A stretch of DNA of 64,000 nucleotides from positions 62,001 to 126,000 of the forward strand of contig CANLRN010000001.1 of the NCBI GenBank assembly GCA_947493495.1. Direction: 5' to 3'. Under the pieces are notes generated by a model that was given only the letters and a program-made list of their open reading frames with translations, ran no database searches and was not told the DNA's origin. The stretch comes from an uncultured Aquimarina sp. (lineage in GTDB: Bacteria; Bacteroidota; Bacteroidia; Flavobacteriales; Flavobacteriaceae). Below are positions 27,156 through 34,105 of the stretch, piece after piece. Position numbers and translations under genes: made by a program. Position 1 is the first letter of the stretch, and each line of letters opens with the position of its first letter.

Positions 27156-28242
27156 TAGTTCGTATAAATCTTTCAGGCAGCGTATCTGGCGTGCTTGTGG
27201 TTGAAATATTTTTTTATCTGAGGTTTATCAGCTTTTCTTTTATTCATAAAATCGTTGATGTTATTTTTGAGTTGTTCTTTGTTTATGGCTCTTTTCTTTC
27301 TAATGATGTTTGTTTTCAAATCTTGATTTACATATTCTTGAGGATTGAGTTCTGGAGAATAAGGGGGAATGAAGAATACTTCTATTTTACTCTTATTTTC
27401 ATCTAGCCATTGGTTTAGTTTTTTGGTTTTGTGAGCGGGATGATTATCAGTAATAAAGAATATTTTTTTCTTACTATACTTTATCATTTGTTGTAAAAAT
27501 GTTTTAAAAACCTCACTATTAAAACCCGCTTCCATCAACATGAACTGTAAATGTCCTTTATTACTTATAGCAGAAATCATATTGACAGTGAAACGTTTGC
27601 CAGTTGCCTTAATGATAGGTGTCTTCCCTTTGGGGGCGTAACTCCTTCCTGCTTGGTGATTACTTCTACAACCTGTTTCATCACCAAAATATATAGTTGC
27701 TTTTTCTTTACTAGCTCTTTGCTTTATAGTAGGATATTCTTCTTCTAACCATTGTTGAACTTGTGCTGGTTTTTGTTCGAAAGCTTTTTTAATAGGCTTC
27801 TGTGGAGTAAAACCCCAGTCCTTTAGATAGCGACCTACTTGCCATCGGGAAAGTTCTACACCATACCTTCTAGAAATCAATTGCTGGACTGCCTCTCGTG
27901 TCCATAAACCAAAAGGAAGCTTGAGTTGATCAGGCATTTTTTCCTTTATCAATTCTCGAATTGCATAAGCCTGATCTTTCTTAAGTTTCTTGCCTTGTTT
28001 TACACCTCGCTTTTTATTCCTCAATGATTGTTTTCCTCCTACTTTATAACTAGCCCAAATCTTATTGACAGCTCGTTCCGTGATATCAAATACAACACTA
28101 GCTTGCTTCTGAGTACCTCGCTTATTTCGTAAATAATCTGCTACCCTAAACCGTATCTCTTCTTGAGCCTGTTGATTCTTCCTCTTTTTTACCTTGATTT
28201 TCATAGCATAAAGATAAAAAACATAAATCAAAATAAGAACTA
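27156..28242 (-). mobile_element. IS630-type insertion sequence
   Basis: About 1,087 bases bounded by short imperfect inverted repeats, TAGTTCGTAT on the left and the complement of ATAAGAACTA on the right (nine of ten matching). It contains one complete transposase gene on the minus strand. TA at both outermost ends fits the TA target preference of IS630/Tc1 elements. AAT also flanks both sides, so the exact boundary is uncertain by a few bases. It is inserted in a T9SS-protein gene. Confidence 0.85.
27173..28204 (-). CDS. IS630-family transposase
   Basis: About 343 residues from the ATG at 28204 (MKIKVKKRKNQQAQEEIR); an upstream in-frame ATG at 28231 is less likely. The N-terminus holds two helix-turn-helix segments (QKQASVVFDITERAVNKIW and a winged SRWQVGRYLKDWGFTPQ). 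The DDE catalytic core shows IYFGDETGC, FFITDNHPAHKTKK and PPYSPELNPQEYVNQDLK. All three acidic residues are present and the frame is intact, so the element may still be active. Confidence 0.92.
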   Translation of the reverse strand: MKIKVKKRKNQQAQEEIRFRVADYLRNKRGTQKQASVVFDITERAVNKIWASYKVGGKQSLRNKKRGVKQGKKLKKDQAYAIRELIKEKMPDQLKLPFGLWTREAVQQLISRRYGVELSRWQVGRYLKDWGFTPQKPIKKAFEQKPAQVQQWLEEEYPTIKQRASKEKATIYFGDETGCRSNHQAGRSYAPKGKTPIIKATGKRFTVNMISAISNKGHLQFMLMEAGFNSEVFKTFLQQMIKYSKKKIFFITDNHPAHKTKKLNQWLDENKSKIEVFFIPPYSPELNPQEYVNQDLKTNIIRKKRAINKEQLKNNINDFMNKRKADKPQIKKYFNHKHARYAA

Positions 28243-28590
28243 AATTATGCTCTTATTAATAACTCCGATAGTATAACAGTTTACCCTAATCCATTTCAGG
28301 ATACAGTTAATTTTACATTTCGACTTAACACTACAACTATTGTAGCCGCTGATACTAATAATACCACTGCTGTCCTTGAATTTTTTGATAGGAATGGTTT
28401 TCGTATTTATAATAAGGAGTATCCATTGAAAATAGATACAGACTTAAAAACAATTTCTTATATAAATGATAAGTCATTACCATCGGGTAACTACTTTTAT
28501 TCTTTATCTATTCATCAAAATACAGGAGATACTAAATATTATGGTGTTATTATGAAAAAATAATAGTAGTTCCGAAATATAAATATCTAA

Positions 28591-28624
28591 AAGCGATTTC
28601 TAAAGTAAAAGAAATCACTTTTTT
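28591..28624 (+). terminator. Terminator after the broken T9SS gene
   Basis: GCGATTTCT pairs with AGAAATCAC (one mismatch) around an 8-base loop and is followed by TTTTTT. It lies 28 bases past the stop of the sorting-domain fragment, as expected for the original gene's 3' end. Confidence 0.7.
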
Positions 28625-28664
28625 CATGGATAACTAATAATTGTTAATATTTTGTATCTAAACA

Positions 28665-28700
28665 AAGTCAGATTTATAAAATTGACTTTTCTTCTTTTTT
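28665..28700 (+). terminator. Second hairpin with T-run before the lipoprotein gene
   Basis: AAGTCAGATTTA-TAAAATTGACTT is self-complementary apart from one G-U pair and is followed by TTCTTCTTTTTT. It lies in the 5' gap of the lipoprotein at 28787, where it could be a backup terminator or a leader attenuator. Confidence 0.55.
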
Positions 28701-28786
28701 CATAATCAATGATTTACCTATAGTTTTACGAATGTATTCTAGTCGACGAGAATCATAAATCATTTTAAAAACTTAATCAAAATAGT

Positions 28787-29410
28787 ATGAAAAATAGTAT
28801 AAGTAAAGTGTTGTTAATAGTATTGTTATGCCCTATCATAAGTTGTCAAAAGGAAGATGATTCTTTTATAGAAGAGCAGACACTTATAGAAAATGAAATT
28901 AATAGTAAAAGTAATCCAGAATATCTTTTTGTATGTTCTGTAGACGGTATTCCAAATGGATACTTTGTCGAGGAATATATACACAATAATGACTGTCCAT
29001 TTACTAATTTATTTCAAGGAGGTTATAATGCTGCTATTGTAAAACGAAACGGTACTCCAAGAATAATCAGTGCAGGAGCTGGTTGTGATGACAACTACTG
29101 TATTTGGATTAGGGGTTCTAATTTTGATAACAATTCGTATGTAGATATCCGAACCACTACTGGTCCCAGTATCATAGGAACTTATCGAGATGCTAATAGA
29201 ACCTTAACCACAAATGCTCAAGGGCAACAAGTCATTACATTACGATTAGCATCTGCTTATGAACGTAATAAATTTGCCAGTCGCGGATTACGCATATGGG
29301 TGGTAAATCCAGATCCTAGAAAATGAGCTGATGGAAGAACAGTAAGAAGGCCAGGTAGTGGAAATGGGAATCCTATTGATCCCCCTTGCGATCCACCAAC
29401 ATGTCCATAA
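28787..29410 (+). pseudogene. Small Cys-containing lipoprotein with an in-frame stop
   Basis: The first frame encodes 179 residues ending at TGA 29324-29326. A lipoprotein signal (LLIVLLCPIISCQKEDD) is followed by an acidic linker, a Cys-bearing segment (YLFVCSVDGIPNG) and a beta-rich tail ending RIWVVNPDPRK. Directly after the TGA the same frame continues ADGRTVRRPGSGNGNPIDPP and ends CDPPTCP at 29410. The TGA therefore looks like a mutated Trp codon, cutting off a 27-residue Cys/Pro tail. The 179-residue product may still be made. The N-terminus resembles the lipoprotein at 30419 (C.KE.DS..E pattern). Function unknown; probably outer-membrane anchored. Confidence 0.7.
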
Positions 29411-29450
29411 ATGTATCCGTATAAAAAAGATTTGATATATACCTAAATTT

Positions 29451-29509
29451 GATCAATTTGAGAAACAACAAATTTGATCTGTACTTTATAAAGACTATTT
29501 TTATAAAGT
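29451..29509 (+). promoter_or_regulatory. Two adjacent inverted repeats upstream of the GG-leader peptide
   Basis: GATCAATTTG at 29451 pairs with CAAATTTGATC ending at 29480, with one bulge. ACTTTATAAA at 29483-29492 pairs perfectly with TTTATAAAGT at 29500-29509. They lie 49 bases before the peptide's start codon and 40 bases after the lipoprotein frame. They may be the lipoprotein's 3' end or a leader structure for the peptide. Confidence 0.4.
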
Positions 29510-29557
29510 AAAACATAATTCATTTAAAATTAATGGTATCATTAAAACCGTATCGAT

Positions 29558-29755
29558 ATGTTAAAAAAAATTCTAAAATTAAACGGAGTTACCCAATTAG
29601 ACAGTACTAAGCAAAAAAATATAAAAGGAGGAGGCTTTCCTTTTGTAGATTATTGTTACTGTATTTATAGAGATCATAGTGGTTTTTTAGTCATTTCAGA
29701 AGACTTGCCTTGCAATAGTACCTGTCCAGACGGATCTGATCCTATTGGATTTTAA
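29558..29755 (+). CDS. Double-glycine-leader peptide, putative ribosomal natural-product or bacteriocin-like precursor
   Basis: 65 residues. The first 25 (MLKKILKLNGVTQLD...KNIKGG) form a typical Bacteroidota GG leader: amphipathic helix with L..LNGV.QL, then K..QKNI-KGG ending at Gly24-Gly25. Such leaders are cut by C39 peptidase-containing ABC transporters. The 40-residue core begins GFPFVDYCYCIY and has four cysteines (33, 35, 52, 56), Ser/Thr near them, and ends GSDPIGF. Disulfide or thioether crosslinks are possible. No modification enzyme, transporter or immunity gene is next to it in this window. It is flanked by two small lipoproteins and followed by a strong terminator. The leader call is firm; activity is unknown. 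Confidence 0.78.
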   Translation: MLKKILKLNGVTQLDSTKQKNIKGGGFPFVDYCYCIYRDHSGFLVISEDLPCNSTCPDGSDPIGF

Positions 29756-29811
29756 ATCATAACTGGTATAAACCGTTATTCTTTATTACATAAATGTAAT
29801 GAGAGAGTACC

Positions 29812-29862
29812 AAACCATTTTTTATATGTTTATATATATTATCATATAAAAAATGGTTTTTA
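29812..29862 (+). terminator. Strong terminator after the GG-leader peptide
   Basis: AAACCATTTTTTATATG and CATATAAAAAATGGTTT form a perfect 17-base stem, closed by an A+T loop and followed by T residues. It lies 57 bases beyond the peptide stop codon. The A-rich left flank is weak, so it should act mainly rightward. Confidence 0.85.
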
Positions 29863-30241
29863 TTACCTCTTTAAATTTGATAACAGCATACTCTATTACG
29901 TTTTCGTAAACTGAATAAATTCCCCCTTTTTTTCAAGACGCTTATCCATACAGATTGCACATAAATCCCTAAAAATAAGGCATTCATCACTTTTTCAGTA
30001 AATAATCCTTGGGACAAGCCCACGAGGCATTCAACTGAAAATAATTTTTATAATTCCGAAGCAAGTCTACATGGTATCAGTCAGACAGGCTTCGAGGTAT
30101 TAGACCTGAAATCCCGGCGAAAAAGCGGGATTAGTTCAACTATCTGATTTGAAGGCATTGCTGTGCAACTTTTCAAATCAGAGTTTCATTAATAATACCT
30201 TAGGTGTGATAAATTAATTTGATTAGTAGTATTAACCATTA
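29863..30241. other. Hairpin-rich non-coding stretch of relatively high G+C
   Basis: No convincing gene. From about 30008 the composition changes: GGGACAAGCCCACGAGGC, CAGACAGGCTTCGAGGTATT and two hairpins stand out. ATCCCG...CGGGAT is at 30111-30131, and CTGATTTGA...TCAAATCAG at 30144-30181 has a loop holding GCATTGCTGTGCAACT. Copy 2 of repeat A begins at 30242. The stretch may be a decayed mobile element or a structured RNA; neither is shown. Confidence 0.5.
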
Positions 30242-30404
30242 ATACGATTTACGAATAAAAATTTCGCATCTAATGACATTCTTTTTCTACTATATTTTCT
30301 TCATAAAATGAAACAATAGCTATGGCTATTCTTTAATTTGATTCATCAATCTAGCGAAAAATCCTTGCCATTATTTTTACGAAATTCTCATCCGTAAATC
30401 GTAT
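30242..30404. repeat. MITE-like repeat A, copy 2
   Basis: Same 163 bases as at 6848-7010, with no difference seen, also between TA dinucleotides (30240-30241, 30404-30405). It ends 14 bases before the ATG of the lipoprotein at 30419, so it forms that gene's entire near 5' region and may supply its promoter or leader. Confidence 0.82.
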
Positions 30405-30418
30405 AAATCATTTAAAAA

Positions 30419-30706
30419 ATGAAAAAACAACTCTTAAGCATTATATCAATTTTTGTTCTAGTGATTACACTAATCGCTTGCGAAAAAGAAGAAGACTCAC
30501 TGAATGAAGAATTACAAAATCTAGAAAACACTGATGAAAAGGTAGCTGAAGAAATTAATGCAAAAGCTCAAACTTTTGTCGTATGTTTTAATGAATACGA
30601 TTTTTGTTGGCATCAAATCATTAGACCAGTATGGGAGAGTAGATGTCCCTTTCAGGCACCTGGTGCTCCTTATAATTCTTTTTTAGTTACGCCTAAACAA
30701 AAATAA
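30419..30706 (+). CDS. Small Cys-containing lipoprotein
   Basis: 95 residues. Lipoprotein signal MKKQLLSIISIFVLVITLIAC, then an acidic linker (EKEEDSLNEELQNLENTDEK) and a short Cys-bearing end (FVVCFNEYDFCWHQ, ESRCPFQAPGAP). The start and the FVVCFNEYD/LFVCSVDG region resemble the lipoprotein at 28787, suggesting paralogues. No known domain. A MITE copy ends just before the start codon and a long terminator hairpin follows the stop. Confidence 0.75.
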   Translation: MKKQLLSIISIFVLVITLIACEKEEDSLNEELQNLENTDEKVAEEINAKAQTFVVCFNEYDFCWHQIIRPVWESRCPFQAPGAPYNSFLVTPKQK

Positions 30707-30714
30707 GTTTAAAA

Positions 30715-30761
30715 AATAACAACATAGAAAAGAATTACATTTTCTTTTCTATGTTGTTATT
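30715..30761. terminator. Long bidirectional terminator between the lipoprotein and ppc
   Basis: AATAACAACATAGAAAAGAA and TTCTTTTCTATGTTGTTATT form a perfect 20-base stem with a 7-base loop. On the minus strand it is followed by TTTTTT, fitting the end of ppc; on the plus strand the stem serves the lipoprotein gene though the T-run is short. Confidence 0.85.
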
Positions 30762-30767
30762 CTATAT

Positions 30768-30806
30768 GAAGTGGTTTAAACTTTTTTCAATTTGTTAAAA
30801 AAATGT
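30768..30806. repeat. Solo end of MITE-like repeat B
   Basis: 39 bases match the left end of the element at 10380 except for one base (GAAGTGG instead of GAAGTGA at the start). The match stops abruptly four bases before the ppc stop codon. No partner end is seen nearby, so it is a remnant or a one-ended copy. Confidence 0.7.
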
Positions 30807-30809
30807 AGA

Positions 30810-33392
30810 TTATGCAGAATTTCTACTGGCGTTAATATTACCAAATAGAGATCTCATCACAATTTTTTCATATACCTCTAAATTATCAGTTCCTTTTCCG
30901 GTTCGGTTGATGTCCTGAATTTTCTTTAATGCATATTGCTGTATTGTGAGTAGTGGTAATACTATATTTTCTCTAATTTCTATAGAAGCCTTACCTGCTG
31001 GTTCGTTTTCCATTAATTCCGTATAGCCAGTAAGTTTTAACAAAAGACGTTTTGTTAATTGATATTCATTGTGGATAATATTCCAAAATGCTCCATATTC
31101 TTGATCTTCTTTCATATAGGACGTAAGTTCGAAAAAGGATTTAGTTAAACTCATCATACTATTGCCTATCAGTGCTCTAAAGAATGCAGATTCTTTGTAC
31201 AAAGAAATTACTTTATCAAATGTACCTCTATCTTCATATACTTTTAGCGCAGTACCTACTCCATAAAACCCAGGAACATTTTGTTTTAATTGACTCCAAC
31301 TCCCCACAAAAGGGATTGCTCTAAGATCTCCAAAATCCAGCGTACTACTTTTACTACGTTTAGATGGGCGACTACCAATATTAGCTTTTCCATAATATTT
31401 TAGCGTACTCATATGTTCTAAGTATGGCAAGAATTTAGGATGATTCTTAAAATCTACATAAGTTTGGTAGCTGATATCTGCTAGTTCTTGCATAGTCTCC
31501 TTATTTTCTTTCGAAAATAGATTAGCTTCATTATTAGTGAGTTCATTTTCTACTCCAGCTCCTAGTAATTGTTCTAAGTTGTACTGACAAGAATCTAATG
31601 TCCCAAAATTAGAACTAATAGTCTGCCCTTGTACGGTTAATTGAATTTCTTCATCTTCTACCGTAGGTCCAAGTGATGCATAAAACTGATTTGTATTTCC
31701 TCCTCCTCTGGCTGGTGGTCCTCCCCTGCCATCAAAGAATATTACTTTGATATTATATTTTCTAGAGATTTCTGTCAGTGCTTCTTTGGCTTTAAAAATA
31801 CCCCAATTTGCCATCAAGTACCCTCCATCTTTTGTTCCATCAGAGAAGCCCAACATAATGGTTTGTTTCATTCCTCTCCGTTTCAGATGTTCTATATATA
31901 CTGGATTGGTATATAAGGCTTCCATTACGGTATGCGCTACTCTAAGGTCAGGAACAGTTTCGAATAGTGGTATCACATCTACACTAGGCTGCTCCCAATC
32001 GCATAATCGAATCATCGCAAAGGTTTCCATGACATTAAGAACACTACCATTATTACTGATAATATATCTATTTGCACCCCGTTCTCCATTATTATTTTGT
32101 ATGGTTTTTATAGCATATATAGATTCTATGGTGGCTCTAGCCATATCATTATCTAATATCGATGGATCTAGTACACCTGTAGTATTGGATAAGGCTTTAA
32201 TCTGTTCTTTTTCTGATAGTTCATTATAATTTTCAGGAAAAAAACCTAATCCTAGCTCATTGGTCTTACGTACTATTTCTGTCAATACACTATGATGTAC
32301 TCTAGAATCTTGTCGGATATCTAATGTCCCAAAATGGAATCCAAATATCTTTACTTTATTAATCATATCCTGCAACTCTTCGAGAAATAAGGATTGATGT
32401 TTTTCTATTAATTCTTTTTTGATTTCTAATAATCCATCCATCAAAGTACTGATAGAAAGAGGTTCTGCTGTTCTTGCGTAATAAAAATTATCATATAGTG
32501 CACTTTCTAATACCGCAATCTTATCTTGTAAGTCACCAAAAGTGATTCTTCGCTTTAATTTGCGCATGTCCCTGTAGTAATTGATCAAAATCGTTTTGCG
32601 CAATCTCTTTGCTACTTTTAGCGTAGTTTCTGTAGTTACAAAAGGATTTCCATCTCGATCACCTCCAGGCCAAAATCCAAGGTTAATCAAATCATTTTCG
32701 AGATCTTCTCCTTCAAAAATATTCTGTTGAATATAATTATATATTTTGCTCACAGAATGATAAAATACATTTTCTAAATACCATATTAAACTCACAGCTT
32801 CATCATAAGGTGTAGGTTTTTCTTTTTTAAAAAAAGCTGTTTTACCTAATTGCGCTAATAAACGCTTAATACTGAGCGAATCATTTTCTCTGATTGCAAT
32901 ATCCAGATCATGAATAATACCTAATACGGTTCCTGGATAGAATTGTGTAGGGTGTGCTGTTAATGTTGGTCTAATCTTAAAACGTCTTAAGTACTCTTTG
33001 AGTGCCTCTTGTTGTCCTTTGGCTTGTGCTTCTTCTTTAATACTTCTTAGTGTTCCCCGACCATCCATATTATTCACTTTGTGAAAAGCAGCATCCTCAA
33101 TGGCATCAAATAGTACTACCTGTCTTTCGATATATTGTATAAATCGAAATAACAAATCATATTTTTCTTGATCGGTGGGATTGTTCTGATACAGCTCAAA
33201 AAAACTTTCTATAATCTCTGTTGGGTTCTTCTTCTGGTTGAAGCCATTTTCACAAATTTCTTTAAAAAGAGGTAATAATACTCCAGTATTTGTAATTGTA
33301 TCAAAGGGTAATGTGATAAATATGCTATTATATATCTGATATTTGGTAAGTACGTTGTGATTAAAGCGTTCTATTTTTGGTTGTCTGGCCAT
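30810..33392 (-). CDS. ppc: Phosphoenolpyruvate carboxylase
   Basis: 860 residues, full-length bacterial-type enzyme. Landmarks in order: TLTAHPTQFYPGTV with the catalytic His, GFWPGGDRDGNPFVT, FGFHFGTLDIRQDSRVH, MLGFSDGTKDGGYL and FFDGRGGPPARGGGN with the mobile glycine-rich loop. The C-terminus (SLFGNINASRNSA) lacks the usual terminal NTG; as far as I recall this is seen in Bacteroidota homologues. It makes oxaloacetate from phosphoenolpyruvate and bicarbonate to refill the TCA cycle. Its end touches the solo repeat B remnant and a terminator. Confidence 0.95.
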   Translation of the reverse strand: MARQPKIERFNHNVLTKYQIYNSIFITLPFDTITNTGVLLPLFKEICENGFNQKKNPTEIIESFFELYQNNPTDQEKYDLLFRFIQYIERQVVLFDAIEDAAFHKVNNMDGRGTLRSIKEEAQAKGQQEALKEYLRRFKIRPTLTAHPTQFYPGTVLGIIHDLDIAIRENDSLSIKRLLAQLGKTAFFKKEKPTPYDEAVSLIWYLENVFYHSVSKIYNYIQQNIFEGEDLENDLINLGFWPGGDRDGNPFVTTETTLKVAKRLRKTILINYYRDMRKLKRRITFGDLQDKIAVLESALYDNFYYARTAEPLSISTLMDGLLEIKKELIEKHQSLFLEELQDMINKVKIFGFHFGTLDIRQDSRVHHSVLTEIVRKTNELGLGFFPENYNELSEKEQIKALSNTTGVLDPSILDNDMARATIESIYAIKTIQNNNGERGANRYIISNNGSVLNVMETFAMIRLCDWEQPSVDVIPLFETVPDLRVAHTVMEALYTNPVYIEHLKRRGMKQTIMLGFSDGTKDGGYLMANWGIFKAKEALTEISRKYNIKVIFFDGRGGPPARGGGNTNQFYASLGPTVEDEEIQLTVQGQTISSNFGTLDSCQYNLEQLLGAGVENELTNNEANLFSKENKETMQELADISYQTYVDFKNHPKFLPYLEHMSTLKYYGKANIGSRPSKRSKSSTLDFGDLRAIPFVGSWSQLKQNVPGFYGVGTALKVYEDRGTFDKVISLYKESAFFRALIGNSMMSLTKSFFELTSYMKEDQEYGAFWNIIHNEYQLTKRLLLKLTGYTELMENEPAGKASIEIRENIVLPLLTIQQYALKKIQDINRTGKGTDNLEVYEKIVMRSLFGNINASRNSA

Positions 33393-33495
33393 AATAATGG
33401 TTACTTCTAATTTGGTTGTAAAAAAAATGAAATTTATACAGCTTACTAATCTATTGTTACTGTGCTATTTAGTTTGTTGTTACACAATTATGCAT

Positions 33496-33529
33496 TAAAA
33501 AAACCCTCTAAGAATGTCCTAAAGGGTTG
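33496..33529 (-). terminator. Terminator after the Lrp/AsnC gene
   Basis: On the minus strand AACCCTTTAGGACATTCTTAGAGGGTT closes a stem of AACCCT/AGGGTT with further inner pairing, followed by TTTTTT. It lies 22 bases beyond the regulator's stop codon. Confidence 0.8.
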
Positions 33530-33550
33530 TATGTATGACGTGAGCACCCT

Positions 33551-34030
33551 TTACATATCTTGAAAAATAGAATGCATCAATCGTTTTTTATCATTAATAC
33601 TTTCTTCTAACGAAATCATGGTCTCTGTGCGATACACACCATCAATATCATCTAACATAAAAATAATATCTTTTGCATTATTAGTGTCTTTAGCTCTTAC
33701 CTTACAGAAAATATTAAACTTCCCAGTAGTAATATGTGCAACGGTAACATATGGAATTTCATTGATACGTTGTAAAACAAATTTGGTTTGTGAAGTATTT
33801 TGAAGATATATCCCTACATATGCTATAAAAGAATATCCTAATTTTTTATAATCTAATGTTAAGGAAGAACCTTCAATAATCCCAGCTTCTTCCATTTTTT
33901 TAACTCGTACATGAACAGTCCCAGCAGATATCAATAGTTTTTTTGCTATGTCCGTAAATGGAGTACGTGTGTTTTCGATCAACATGTCTAAAATTTGGTG
34001 ATCTACCTCGTCTAATTTAAACTTTGCCAT
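33551..34030 (-). CDS. Lrp/AsnC-family transcriptional regulator
   Basis: 159 residues. The N-terminal winged helix-turn-helix is DEVDHQILDMLIENTRTPFT, then DIAKKLLISAGTVHVRVKKM. The RAM ligand-binding domain follows (AYVGIYLQNTSQ, VAHITTGKFNIFCKV, RTETMISLEES). The length matches the family. It probably responds to an amino acid and controls amino-acid metabolism; possible local targets are the M14 peptidase gene 75 bases upstream on the same strand, and itself. It has its own terminator. Confidence 0.92.
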   Translation of the reverse strand: MAKFKLDEVDHQILDMLIENTRTPFTDIAKKLLISAGTVHVRVKKMEEAGIIEGSSLTLDYKKLGYSFIAYVGIYLQNTSQTKFVLQRINEIPYVTVAHITTGKFNIFCKVRAKDTNNAKDIIFMLDDIDGVYRTETMISLEESINDKKRLMHSIFQDM

Positions 34031-34105
34031 AATGATTCTTAATAATTTTCCCGATTAATTACTTTGCAAAAATAACAGAAAAATAATGTTTTTATATTTT
34101 TTTTT

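Larger units (their letters stand above)
26338..28563 (+). pseudogene. T9SS-exported protein gene broken by a frameshift and an IS630-type insertion
   Basis: Three pieces are visible. From the ATG at 26338 a signal peptide (NKIVLIYFLIISSIECFAQ) runs to a TAA near 26443. The body resumes in another frame (SIDVDIDVNFGKININPKHI...) and continues to NRLVN at 27155. There an insertion sequence intervenes, and beyond it 28243-28563 reads NYALINNSDSITVYPNPFQD and ends GNYFYSLSIH...GVIMKK, a type A T9SS sorting domain. Joining 27155 to 28246 (removing one copy of a flanking AAT) restores an open frame across the insertion. The body matches no family I recognise. Two separate lesions mean no functional product is expected. 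Confidence 0.82.

Noticed and set aside
29324-29326. Selenocysteine or programmed readthrough at the TGA
   Set aside because: No SECIS-like hairpin directly downstream was noticed and no selenium genes are in the window; a nonsense mutation is simpler.
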